A stretch of 64,000 bases of DNA, taken from NCBI RefSeq assembly GCF_014636295.1, contig NZ_BMEC01000008.1, forward strand, positions 186,001-250,000. Direction: 5' to 3'. A model generated the notes under the pieces. That model made no database searches. It saw nothing but the letters and a program-made list of their open reading frames with translations, and was not told where the DNA came from. Positions 32,877-44,200 of the stretch are shown in pieces. The DNA comes from Marivirga lumbricoides. Lineage in GTDB: Bacteria; Bacteroidota; Bacteroidia; Cytophagales; Cyclobacteriaceae. Position numbers and translations under genes: made by a program. The stretch's first letter is position 1; every line of letters begins with the position of its first letter.

Positions 32877-35800
32877 ATGAAAGAGCTGAACACACCCATT
32901 TCTGAAATATTAATAGCTAAAGCAGGAAAAAATCACAATCCTTTTCCAGGTCTTCGTCCATTTAAAATTGAGGAGAGTCATCTGTTCTTTGGTAGGGAGG
33001 GCCAAAGTGATGAAGTATTATTAAAGCTTTCAAAACATCGATTTGTTGGAATTATTGGCCCTTCAGGTAGTGGTAAGTCCTCTTTCATATATTGCGGAGT
33101 ACTTCCTATTTTATATGGTGGTTTTTTAACAGGGAAAAGTACGGAGTGGGAAGTAGTTGTTACAAGGCCCGGAGCAGCACCCATTGAAAATATGGCGCAG
33201 TCTCTTTTGGAGTCTGAGCTTTCTTTAAACAGCCTTTCTGAGGAAGATAAAATTATTCAAAGAACAATTATCTCATCCTTGCTGAAAAGTTCCTCTATGG
33301 GGTTGGTGGAAACTATATTGCAGTTTAAGAAGAAAAAGGAAAAAAATTACCTCATTCTTGTAGATCAGTTTGAAGAGCTTTTCCGCTTTAAGGATTCGGC
33401 TGATATACAATCAGTAAATGAAACCTTAGCTTTCATTAATTTATTAATGGAAGCCATTAATTATGCTGATGCCCCCATCTATGTGGCCATCACTATGCGG
33501 TCTGATTTTATTGGAGAGTGTTCACAGTTTCCTGAGCTTACCCGTCAAATTAACGACAGCCAGTATTTAATTCCTCAAATGACGCGCGAGCAGAAAAGGA
33601 GAGCAATTACCGGTCCCGTGGCTGTAGGAAATGCACAAATAGCTCCTAATTTAGTGCAGCAATTATTGAATGATTTAGGGGATAACCCTGATCAGCTTCC
33701 CATTTTGCAGCATGCACTGATGCGTACCTGGGATTATTGGAGCCAGTTCAGGGATTACCCTGAAGAACCGCTTAATATCAAGCACTATGAGGCAATTGGT
33801 ACCATGGCAGAGGCACTTTCTTTGCATGCCAATGAGGCTTATGATGAACTAAATGCAGAACAGCAACGAATTTGCGAATATCTTTTTAAAGCTATAACGG
33901 AAAAGAGAGGAGGCATTTACGGAATTAGAAGGCCTACTACCCTCTCGGAAATTGCTGCTATTTCCAATGCTTCACAGGATAAGATTATTGAAGTAATTGA
34001 AAAGTTTAGAGATCCTGAACGCTCACTTTTAACGCCACAATACGGAATTCCTCTTAATGGCGCATCTGTCATTGATATTTCTCATGAAAGCATTATGAGG
34101 ATATGGAGCAGGCTTAAGAACTGGGTGAATGATGAGGCTGAGGCAGTTAACATGTATAAGCGATTAGCCGATGCTGCTGCAATGTATCAAATGGGGAAAA
34201 CAGGCCTTTGGAGACCCCCTGATTTACAATTAGCAATGAACTGGCGTGAAAAACATCAGCCTACTTTAATTTGGGGACAACGCTATGATGTGGCTTATGA
34301 GAGAACTATATCCTTTCTGGAGCATTCGGAAGAGGAATTTGCTATTGAACAGCGGGCAAAAGAGCTTCAACAAAAACGAAGATTACGTACCGCAAGAATT
34401 ACCGCTCTATTTATGGCCCTTGCTACGGTAATCTCACTTTTGTTTTTAGTATATGCATTTTATCAGCAAACGGAAGCTAAAAAAGCAGCAGCCATAGCGA
34501 GAGAGCAGGAGCAAGCGGCTATTACTAGTGCAAATATTGCCAAAGAAGAAAGAGACAATGCCACTAAGCAAACAAAGCTGGCTGAGCAGAGGAAAGTAGA
34601 AGCAGAAGAAGCTTCAGCAAGGGCCAGTCAGGAAAAAGCACGTGCTGAAAGTGCAGCATTATTAGCTGAGCAAAGAAGAATTATTGCTGAAAAGCAGGAA
34701 GGAATTGCCAGCCAGGCAGCTATAGATGCCAGAAAAGCAGAAGAAATTGCTAAAAAGGAAAGAGAAACAGCACAGATTGAGAAGGCAAGGGCCGATCAGC
34801 TTAGGTACCTGGCAATAGCCAATGCCATAGCCATCAAATCTACCCAACTCAGGGATGTTGAAATGAAGGCTTTGCTGGCTCAACAGGCCTATGTATTTGA
34901 TAAGAGATACAATAATTACAGGTATGACCCTGAAGTGTATGACGGATTATATTATGCGCTTAAAGGATATCATCATCCAATTACTGACAAAATAAAAGCA
35001 CATGAGAAAGCTGCAAAGGTAGTAGTAACTGGTAGGGAAGAAAATGATTTTTTTACTGCAGGTTCCACCGGAAGTATTCTTCATTGGAAAAAAACAGGTG
35101 ATAATGAATGGCGTGCTGACACCATAGTAGGTCAAAGAGAACGAAGAGTGATTAAATCCCTTGTGTATGATTCTGAAAATAATCAACTGTTTGCTGCCGG
35201 TCAACTAGTTAAGCAAAATGGGGCCTCCATCATTGAGCAGTATGACCTAAACAAGCAGCCGATTCAATTAACAGAGTTGCAAGGCTTAAAAGGCTCTTTT
35301 GTTAAAATGCATAAGAACGGCAATAGTTTATGGGTGCTAGATGAGGCAGGTAAGTCAATAAAAAGTTTCACTAACGAGAAACTTGAAACAGTATATGAGT
35401 CAAGTACAAAAATTAATGATTTTGCTATTGGGGATAAAGGAGCCACAATATATGTAGTCACACAATCAGGACAGTTAATTTTGTCAGATAAGTCAAGTGG
35501 AACCGATTCTGTATTGTTCTTGAACGATGGAGCACTTACTTCATTAGAAAGAAAGTTTCATTTTACGGCTATAGGTGATGAGAAAGGATCTCTGAAGTTA
35601 TTTTCTAATGAGGATTTTAGTGATTATAATGAACTTACAGGTCATTTTGGAGCAATCGATGCAATTAAGATTAGCGATGACGGCTCAAATATGTTATCTG
35701 CAGGAAAAGACAAGTCTGCAAGAATCTGGAACCTCTCTGAAATAACGCAGCAACCTATTGTTTTAGCAGATCACAACGATTGGGTGTGGTCTGTAGCTTT

Positions 35801-36014
35801 CACTAAAAATAAGAGTAGAGTTCTATCTGTTACTGAAGATGGTTATTTACATATTTGGCCTATGCAAATTGATCAAATGGGTAATTATTTATGTGATGAA
35901 CTTAACCGAAGTATGACAAAGGTAGAGTGGGCTACCTACATAGCAGCTGATTTACCATATGAAAATCCATGTGATAACGCGAAACCTAATGAATTATCTT
36001 ATGAAACAAAGTAA
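32877..36014 (+). CDS. nSTAND-type NTPase with membrane helix, coiled coil and WD40-like C-terminus
   Basis: 1045 residues from the ATG at 32877 (7 bp after the TIR gene stop; an in-frame TTG 18 bases earlier overlaps it). The nSTAND1 entry motif NPFPGLRPFKIEESHLFFGR (about residues 21-40) is followed by Walker A GPSGSGKS (61-68) and Walker B 'LILVDQFEEL' (159-168). A winged-helix-like region ends near 490. Basic residues (KRRLRTAR) precede one membrane helix (about 505-529). A long Ala/Glu/Lys coiled coil (about 530-650) and a beta-propeller-like part with WD-type repeats follow ('GHFGAIDAIKISDDGSNMLSAGKDKSARIWNLSE', 'DHNDWVWSVAFTKNKSRVLSVTEDGYLHIWPM'). By the positive-inside rule the propeller may be periplasmic. 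STAND NTPases act as ligand-triggered switches that oligomerise. Confidence 0.88.
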   Translation: MKELNTPISEILIAKAGKNHNPFPGLRPFKIEESHLFFGREGQSDEVLLKLSKHRFVGIIGPSGSGKSSFIYCGVLPILYGGFLTGKSTEWEVVVTRPGAAPIENMAQSLLESELSLNSLSEEDKIIQRTIISSLLKSSSMGLVETILQFKKKKEKNYLILVDQFEELFRFKDSADIQSVNETLAFINLLMEAINYADAPIYVAITMRSDFIGECSQFPELTRQINDSQYLIPQMTREQKRRAITGPVAVGNAQIAPNLVQQLLNDLGDNPDQLPILQHALMRTWDYWSQFRDYPEEPLNIKHYEAIGTMAEALSLHANEAYDELNAEQQRICEYLFKAITEKRGGIYGIRRPTTLSEIAAISNASQDKIIEVIEKFRDPERSLLTPQYGIPLNGASVIDISHESIMRIWSRLKNWVNDEAEAVNMYKRLADAAAMYQMGKTGLWRPPDLQLAMNWREKHQPTLIWGQRYDVAYERTISFLEHSEEEFAIEQRAKELQQKRRLRTARITALFMALATVISLLFLVYAFYQQTEAKKAAAIAREQEQAAITSANIAKEERDNATKQTKLAEQRKVEAEEASARASQEKARAESAALLAEQRRIIAEKQEGIASQAAIDARKAEEIAKKERETAQIEKARADQLRYLAIANAIAIKSTQLRDVEMKALLAQQAYVFDKRYNNYRYDPEVYDGLYYALKGYHHPITDKIKAHEKAAKVVVTGREENDFFTAGSTGSILHWKKTGDNEWRADTIVGQRERRVIKSLVYDSENNQLFAAGQLVKQNGASIIEQYDLNKQPIQLTELQGLKGSFVKMHKNGNSLWVLDEAGKSIKSFTNEKLETVYESSTKINDFAIGDKGATIYVVTQSGQLILSDKSSGTDSVLFLNDGALTSLERKFHFTAIGDEKGSLKLFSNEDFSDYNELTGHFGAIDAIKISDDGSNMLSAGKDKSARIWNLSEITQQPIVLADHNDWVWSVAFTKNKSRVLSVTEDGYLHIWPMQIDQMGNYLCDELNRSMTKVEWATYIAADLPYENPCDNAKPNELSYETK

Positions 36015-37023
36015 TTTAATCGCATTAGTAATTATCCTGTTTCTACCGCTTTTGGTTAAAGCCCAGACCAACTGTGTCCAAAATTTAAGAAACGCCAGAA
36101 ATTTATATGAGGAGGGTCGGCTTAATGAGTTGCCCGAGTTGCTTTCAGCCTGTATTGAATCGGAATTTAGCAAAGAGGAGAAAGTGGAGGCTCTGAGATT
36201 AATAACGCTAGCCCATTTGTATAATGAAAATGAAGCAGAGGCTGAAGCTGCTTTTTTAAAGCTTCTTCAGCTTGAACCGGAATACCGGGTAGACCCGGCT
36301 ACTGAGCCTGCCGAACTTGTTATTTTGAAAGAGAAATTCGATACTGACCCTAAATTTTCTTTTGGAGTAAAGGCCACTCAGATCATAAACTTTGTGCAGG
36401 TGATGAACCGAAATGTTACCTTAACCAATGCCAGCCCCGGCACCTATGAGCCAAGCTTAAACATTAGCTTTGGAGCCTTTTTCCAATATCCGTTTACGAA
36501 AAATTTATCTGCTAATGTGGAAGTACATTATGTAGGGAGGGTTACTTCTTTAGAAAGACCTATACTTGCAGAAGCTGGTGAAAACAGAATACAGAAGGTA
36601 AGTGAAAGCCAACAGAGTTTTGATGTTCCGCTGCTCATTAATTATAAAATGCCCTTTAAACTTTTTCCTGTAGAAATTACAGGTGGTACCGCTCTCCACT
36701 TCTTACAATCTGCTTCTCTTACATTGGAAGGTGTGGGGGAAAATAGAACTAATCAGGATATTTTACCTTATAGAAATACATTTAATATGAGTGGTGTACT
36801 TGGACTAAGATCTGAGTTCAAAATTATTGGTCGAAATTATCTATCGGCCGAAATACTATATCAACATAAGTTAATGAACGAGGTAAACTTACCATCGCAA
36901 ATGGACGAGCTTCAACTTGATATGCAGCTAAGAAACGGACATAGTGAGTTTAACTATAAAGCGCATTCTATTTTGATCCGTGTGGGCATCAGAATTCCAT
37001 ATTTTAAGCCCCAACTTAAATGA
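36001..37023 (+). CDS. Exported TPR-like/outer-membrane beta-barrel protein
   Basis: 340 residues from the ATG at 36001, which overlaps the STAND gene end by 14 bases; earlier ATGs from 35959 would place polar residues before the signal peptide. Residues 1-22 (MKQSNLIALVIILFLPLLVKAQ) form a signal peptide. A short helical TPR-like region follows ('LRNARNLYEEGRLNELPELLSACI…AHLYNENEAEAEAAFLKLLQLEPEY'). Then come alternating amphipathic strands ('FSFGVKATQIINFVQVM', 'LNISFGAFFQYPF', 'SAEILYQHKLM', 'HSILIRVGIRIPYF') typical of an outer-membrane barrel. It could receive or export the giant protein encoded two genes downstream, as SprF does for SprB, but PorP/SprF motifs are not evident. Confidence 0.7.
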   Translation: MKQSNLIALVIILFLPLLVKAQTNCVQNLRNARNLYEEGRLNELPELLSACIESEFSKEEKVEALRLITLAHLYNENEAEAEAAFLKLLQLEPEYRVDPATEPAELVILKEKFDTDPKFSFGVKATQIINFVQVMNRNVTLTNASPGTYEPSLNISFGAFFQYPFTKNLSANVEVHYVGRVTSLERPILAEAGENRIQKVSESQQSFDVPLLINYKMPFKLFPVEITGGTALHFLQSASLTLEGVGENRTNQDILPYRNTFNMSGVLGLRSEFKIIGRNYLSAEILYQHKLMNEVNLPSQMDELQLDMQLRNGHSEFNYKAHSILIRVGIRIPYFKPQLK

Positions 37024-38192
37024 AGAAAGTGTTAAAATATATTAGTGGTCTATGTTCGCTGGTAATGATTGCTCTTGTCAGCTGTAATACAGAGGAAGAT
37101 GTTCAACCAAAAACAGGAGAATCATTTATCAGACTGATTCCCGGGCAAGGCTCAGATAATCCTGTGGCTATGACTCCTTTGGCAGATGGCTCCATATTGT
37201 TAGTGAGTAATACAATAATTTTTGAAGAGCAAGTTTCCATGAATAAGATCAGGCTGGTAAAAATGAATACTGCCGGAGAGGTTGTTCTTGAAAAATCCTA
37301 TCCTTCCGGAGAAGAAAACTGGTCGGCCAAAAATATCAGTGTCAGGAACAACTCTATTCTTGTAGCAGGAAATTCATCTACACTCAATGATAGTACAGGG
37401 CTGCTATTTTTTAAGGTCAACCTGCAACTTGATTCTATAGGCACACTACAGCTCAGAGAGCCTGGAGAAATTATTTCCATGAATGGCATTGGAGAGGGAG
37501 ACGAAAACGACATTTTATTTTTAGCCTCCGTGCGGGATGCAAAGGGAAATAATAAAGCACTGGGCTCTGTAAATTATGAAAACCTAAGTATTACGTGGGT
37601 AAAAAGAGATAATAAACGTTCCAGTCCTACTACCTCCATTCTTCCTTTTGAGGAAAACCAACTTGCCTGGGGAGTGCAGGCAAACAATTATTCTGAAATT
37701 GTACGCACGGACACTTCGCTACTCCAGTCGCAATCTGTTTTTGTACAGATACCAGGCTCTTCAGCAGTTCAGGCAAAATCATTGTTTGCCCAACCGCAAA
37801 ATGAAATGATGATTTTTGGAGAAGCAAATTTTAATACTGGCAGAAGGATATTCTTTTTTAATACCTCCACAGGGCTGAAAGGTACCTTTGCAGAAGAGGG
37901 AAACATTACTTTAAATAATGCACATAAAGTTGAAGGCGCCTACCTTTTATGCGGAGCTGCAGAGATTGGCCTGGCGGAAAATAATACTTTTCAAAAGGAT
38001 TTTCTTTTGATCAAAACGGACGAATCTGGCAGAGAAATGTTCAGAAAAAGCTTTGGAAGCAGTAATAATGAGGAGCTTTTTGATGCTTTTATGATAGAAA
38101 ACAGAATTTATGCAGTAGGCTCTACAAGTTTTGGAGGAGTAAATACGCTCTTATTAATGAAAATGACTAACAAAGGAGAGCTCTTAAACTAA
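37020..38192 (+). CDS. Lipoprotein, beta-propeller-like
   Basis: 390 residues. The signal MKKVLKYISGLCSLVMIALVSC ends in a lipobox Cys at residue 22. The mature part has repeating 'ADGSILLVSNT…', 'RNNSILVAGNS', 'EGAYLLCGAAEIG' and 'ENRIYAVGSTSFGGVNTLLLMKM' units of alternating strands, as in beta-propeller lipoproteins of Bacteroidota. No enzyme motif. The ATG overlaps the barrel stop (ATGA), so it is co-translated with the barrel and STAND genes. Its likely place is the outer membrane, partnering the barrel or the secreted giant protein. Confidence 0.77.
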   Translation: MKKVLKYISGLCSLVMIALVSCNTEEDVQPKTGESFIRLIPGQGSDNPVAMTPLADGSILLVSNTIIFEEQVSMNKIRLVKMNTAGEVVLEKSYPSGEENWSAKNISVRNNSILVAGNSSTLNDSTGLLFFKVNLQLDSIGTLQLREPGEIISMNGIGEGDENDILFLASVRDAKGNNKALGSVNYENLSITWVKRDNKRSSPTTSILPFEENQLAWGVQANNYSEIVRTDTSLLQSQSVFVQIPGSSAVQAKSLFAQPQNEMMIFGEANFNTGRRIFFFNTSTGLKGTFAEEGNITLNNAHKVEGAYLLCGAAEIGLAENNTFQKDFLLIKTDESGREMFRKSFGSSNNEELFDAFMIENRIYAVGSTSFGGVNTLLLMKMTNKGELLN

Positions 38193-38214
38193 TAAACATT
38201 AAATAGTCGCAACT

Positions 38215-41200
38215 ATGCGGATGATAAAACTTTCGATATATTGTTTCTCTCTTTTGCTTTTCTGGCAGACGGATATAGTAGCACAGATTTCTGCTACTAC
38301 TGACCCGGCTACAGAGCGAACGGATACAGAAGCAAAGCTTAATGCTACCTTAGATCCTAACGGAGCCGGTGAACTCACTTATCACTTTGAATATAGTATA
38401 AATAGTGATTTATCCGCTGTATCAAATACCGCCAGCCTAACAACTTCTGCTGCCGGCCCGGTGGAAACCATAGTAACTGGCTTAACAGCTGGAACCGAAT
38501 ATTATTATAGAGTATATGCGGAAGAAACTGCAGATGACTTAAATAATGCCCAGGGAGATGTATTGAGCTTTTATACCTTAGCATCTCCTCCATCGGGTGC
38601 AGCTACTAATCTTGGTGTTGTAGAGCAAACAGTTAATTCACTTGAAATTTCATGGGATGCTGTTGCCGGTGCTGACGGGTATTTAGTTATTTATAAAGAA
38701 GGAAATACTTCAATTGATATCTCAGGAATTAGTAACGGAACAAGTCCTGACGACTTGATACCTGGTGCAGGTATAGTAATAATAGATAATTCAACTGCTT
38801 TAACAGCTACGATTTCGGATTTAAGTTCTGAGACAGAATATGCGATAAATGTTATTCCTTATTCATTTGTTGAGGAGGGTACTCCTGTTGAATCTACCTA
38901 TAATTATTTTACTGATAGTCCTGAACTCTTAACCTCTACCACTTTAGCACCGGCCAGCACTAATACGTTAACTTATACTTCAGCTGCATCAACAATCAAT
39001 TCAGTTACAAATGATGCTGATGGAGAATACGCAGTGGTTTTTAGTTTTTCAATGAATGATGTAGCGGGAGATGGCTTACCTACCAAGCTTTTAGCTTTTA
39101 ATATTGAAGCTGCTGCTACAGATTATTTTTTAGCTAACGGTATCAATTGGACTGATGTAATTGAAAATGCAAGAATAAGAAATTCTACCCCATCCCCTGA
39201 CCGGGTACTAACAGGTACTCTTAGCAGCTCATTTATTGAATTTACGGTGGAAGACAACAACAACAACAATAGCAACCAGTTTGGTTTTATTCCGGAAGGG
39301 GAATCTATTGCATTGCAGCTGGAGATAAGGATAAAAGAGAGTATTACTGGTTTTGATATTGATAATAACAACTTTGTATTTGAACTTGATCCTTCAACTA
39401 TTACCGTTGAATCCGGAACAAGTGGTTTTAGTACAGCTCCGGGCACTTCTATTAAAACACCGGATGCCAGTAATAGAATTGAAGTAGCAGCTTCCGAGTT
39501 TGTTTTTACTACTCAGCCGCCCGCAACAGTTATTGCCGGCCAAAACATAAGTCCTTCACCAGTATTTGAAGCTAGAGATGAAAATGGCAACATTGACTTA
39601 GATTTTACAGATGGTTATTTGGTAGCCAATGCAGGAAACATCCCTATGGATAATGCTCCGGATGCCGGGTTTACAGAGGGCGTGAGCACTTTTCCTAATA
39701 ATTTTAACTACCAGGGCAGCGGAAACGGTCGTTTAACTATTACTTCAGGCTCTGTTAGCGGAACAAGTAATGCCGTTGCTGTTAATCCAAGACTAACTAT
39801 AAGTGAGTTAACCAATGGTCTGAACACTGGTGTTTTAGAGAGTAATAGTTCTGATCAGGCAGTGTTAGGCATATCTATCGAGGCTTTGGGCTCGACCATC
39901 CTGGAAGAAATTATTATCGATATTGACCAAACACTTGGCGCTAACCTAAGTAACCTAAGATTAGTTAGTTCTTCAAATGCCAATTATGAAGATGTAGCCA
40001 CTGATTCACCGATTGAAACAGCTAGTTTTACTGTAAATACTGATAATATAATAATTAGTAACCTCAATCAGTCCTTTACATCAGAAACGAAGAATTACTT
40101 TTTAGTGATGGATGTAGGTGCCGATGTAAATTCATCAACACCTGATATAACTTTTAGCCTGCGCACAGTTGACAATCTCACTTTTTCAGGGACGCCAGAT
40201 TTTAACGACCTTACGCTTTCTCAAACTTATAGTTTTGAGGATGTGACAGCACCTTCAGTTACAAATACATTATTTTCTCCTTCTGCTCTAAACAAGCAAA
40301 GTGTAGGAAGTGAAACTTTTGAAATAGAGATTACTTTTAGTGAAGCTATGAACCCGTCTGTTGTTCCTGTAGTTAGTTTTCCAACTACTGAAGAAGATGC
40401 TTCAAGCAGTTTAACACCTACAGCCTCCAGTGGATGGTCTGCATCAAACACTGTTTACACTGTTGTTTATGATGTTTCAGACCAGAATGTGGAATACAAT
40501 GTAGATATATCAATCTCAGGAGCTGAGGATACATCGGGTAATTCTCAGATTACCTATTCCGAAACAGATGCTTTTATTATTGACACTAAAGCACCCACAG
40601 TAACTAATATATCCTTTGATAGAACCTTGATCAACCGTGCTAACCCGACAATTGAGCTGACAGCTACATTCTCGGAATCTATGGATCCCGGACAGGCCAT
40701 CACTTTTAATGTATCCGGGTCAACCGATCTTGCGGAGAATACGGATGGCACCTGGTCTGTATCAAATACAGTTTATACAGTTTCATTCACACATAATTTG
40801 GCAGAGGAAGAAACGGACCTGGTTTCTATAGCTATTGCCGATGCCACAGATGAGGCAGGAAACCCAATTGTTTCCGTTAATTCCGATGATTTTTCTATTG
40901 ATACCCGCCAGCCAAGAATAACGAAAATCACAACATCGAATAATGCCGGGCTTTACAAGCCAGGCGATGTTATTAACATATCAGTGACTTTTGATGATGA
41001 TATAACAGTTACAGGAGTGCCGGAACTAAACCTTAATTCTGGAGGACAGGCTTCTTTTCAAAATGTTATAAATAACCAGGCGAATTTTTCATACACTGTA
41101 GGCGCAGTGGGTTCAGGTGAAAATACGAATGCACTTGATGTAACTGCTATTTCACTGGGGGAGGCTAGTATCACTGATGATGCTGATAATATTATTTCTA

Positions 41201-44200
41201 CCGTTTTACCATCAAGTCCCAATCGTTTACAAGATGATAAGATTATTAAAGTAGATACTGAGCCTGCATCTATTGTTAATGTTACATCTACTAATGCCAA
41301 TGATTTCTACAAAGCAGGAGATATAATTAATATTACTGTGGAGTTTAATGAAACAGTGTTGGTTACAGGAGCTCCGGAGCTGATATTAAATACAAATGAC
41401 AAAGCAGTATATTTATCAGGCTCTAATTCTACCACTTTAGTTTTTGAATATGTAGTTCAAAACGCTGACGGAACATTATTAGATACAAATGACTTAAATT
41501 ATGCCAATACAGGTTCTTTGTCTTTGGCAGGAGGAACGATTAACGATCTTGCAGAAATAGAGGCTGATCTGCAATTACCCGCAGTGGCCGGGCCAAACTC
41601 TTTGGGCTCTAATAAAAATATTCGAATAGATACTGAAGCCCCCGTATTATCGGGTACCCCATTTAGTCCCGTCAACAATGCCTTCAATGTGAACCCTAAT
41701 AATTTCACCATTAGCTTTAATGAACCTGTTTCGGGTGCAGGAAGTGACAATATCAGAATTTTTGAAGCAGAAACTAACACTTTGGCAGCGACTTTAAGTG
41801 GAAGTTCAGCTTTTTCTAACAATACTGCTAATACTCTTAATTTCCTATCATTGAACACTCTATTAACTGATACAACCAAATACTATTTTGAATTTGATGG
41901 AGGAGCTATTGTAGACAGGGCAGGAAATGCTTACACAGGATTTAATGATCCTGCTACCTGGTCATTTACTACTTTTGGTCCGTCAAAAATCATTACTTTC
42001 TCTGAGGGTGCCTGTATAGATGAACAATTTACAATTGAGGGAAAGTATTTTACAGGAGTAAGTGAAATCATCACTAATATAGGAGGTACTTCAAGCACTA
42101 TCAATACTTTTACAATTGTTGATGATAACACAATTGTTTTTGATATGCCTTCACTAACCCAACCGGGTACAATCACTTTAAGTAAGATAAGTGGGCAAAA
42201 CGGAAATGCTGATGATGCCAGCACCACTTCAACTGAGGAGGTAAAGATAGGTCCAAGCACCGCTCAGCTGGTGATTGTGGGTAACAATAATGTGTGTAAT
42301 TCTTCCGGGGGAGTAGATGGTAACACCTCTCCTACTGCAACAGAAATAAGAGTAGATGTACAAGGAGGCTCCGGGCTTTATACTATACAGTATTCCAACG
42401 GAGTGGACAATCAGACTATCAGTAATTATACTTCAGGCACTTCTTTTATTGTCGATCCACCTGCATCAGGAGACAATACCTATTCCTTAATTTCAGTCAC
42501 TGATCTCGATCCTGAACTTACTACTTGTTCGGCACCCGATTTAGGCTCTAATATAATTATTCGGCAATTTGAAATTTCTGTTGTAGAAGCCGGAGGAAAT
42601 AATGACGCTGAATATGCCTTCGGAGTGGTAGACTTATGTTTGGCAGAGGAAAACAGTGTTGATCTGGGTTCTTCGGCTTCGATGGGTACGTTGCCTAGTA
42701 TTACAGGGGATGTGACTACAGGCACCTGGACCATAGAATCGGGCCCTTCAAGCGGAGGCGGTGGATTTTCTTCCGATTTCTCTTTAAAATCAACTAATAA
42801 CTTAACTCCCACTTACTACCCCAGCCTTGCCGATGCAGCCTTTGGTGAAATCACGTTAAGGTTAAGATCCACAAACCCATCAGGAAATAACCCATGCTTT
42901 GCAACAGAAGATTTCCTTATTATTCGTTTTGTGTCCACAATAACAGCTAATGAAGGGCCGGACTTACAACTTTGTAAGGAATTAGACGGTGCAGGAAATC
43001 CCATGGCAGTAGCTGCTTTGAATGGTAGTTTTGGAGGAGGTGCAGATGGTTTGGAGTGGTCACGCAACGATCAATTTAACGAAGAGCCAACCTTTGATGG
43101 GACATGGGGCTTTCATAATGATCCGGACAATCCGGTTTACACACTTAGCTCCACAAATCCGCAAGCTTTCTATAAAGTGAGTCCTCTGGAGTTAACCAAC
43201 GAAAGTGCTATTTTGGAATTGATACCCACTGCGTCTTCAGGTGGCTGTGGCGGCACTCCACCAGCAAGAATACTCAATTTGAGCATCAATGACATTCCAG
43301 CGCCTACTAAATCAGAATTTAAAGAAGTGGTTTGTACAGGTGAGGAGTTTGTGAAGTTTTCTGTATCTCCAAGCTTTTCAGAAAGCTCTTTTATCTGGAA
43401 TATTACTTCACAAGGCCCTTCTTTCAATAGGTTTGAAGGAGCAAGCAACGGAAGCTCTGTATTTGTTAACTTCAGAGAAGTTGTGGAAGAGTCAAAAGAT
43501 ACTTTAACAGTCCGTGAAGTGAATAGTGTGAATGGCTGTATTAGTGAACCTCTTTATTTTTACCTTACAATTAAACCGTTGCCTACGGTATCAGTAGATT
43601 ACGCTAGTAGCAGTGCATTATCCAGTGAAGCAGGGTTAGTTCCTTTGCAAAGTGGAGCAGAAGCCATAACAAATACTACCCCTGCATCTGGAGGAGTTTT
43701 TAGTGGACCGGGAGTAGTACTGCACAGTGATTCAAAATACTATTTAAATACGCAGGCTTTAGATATTACCGACTTTTCAGATCCTGAAGATGTTCATGAG
43801 ATAATATTTACCTATCAGGATGCAACTGGCTGTTCCAATTCAGATACTATAACTTTTGATATTTATGATGCAGCCAATATTTTCCCGGCTTTAGCTTCAG
43901 TTTATTGTGAAGTAGATTCAATTGTTTCCATATCAGTAGAAGAAGCTATCTTAGTTACAGGAAACCTTCCACTTCAAGTAATAGATATTTTTGGCCCGGG
44001 AATTACCTATAATGGAGGGAATATGGCTGAATTTAACCCTTCTGTAGCCCTGGACGAAAATAATGGTATATCAAATATGGAGATTTCTTATTCTTTTGAA
44101 AATCCAAATAATGGAACCACGGTAACAAACGCAGCTTCTCAGCGTGTAACGGTGTTGGCTACTCCCACTCCTTCGCCCAACCCCGTACAAAGTATCTACT

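Noticed and set aside
40920-41640. Near-repeat DNA considered as a CRISPR-like or mobile repeat
   Set aside because: The similarity is at protein level between two tandem Ig-like domains; there are no short identical repeats with spacers.
41499-42812. Several 100-126 codon minus-strand ORFs
   Set aside because: Antisense to the giant T9SS protein, whose strand carries continuous Ig-like repeats.
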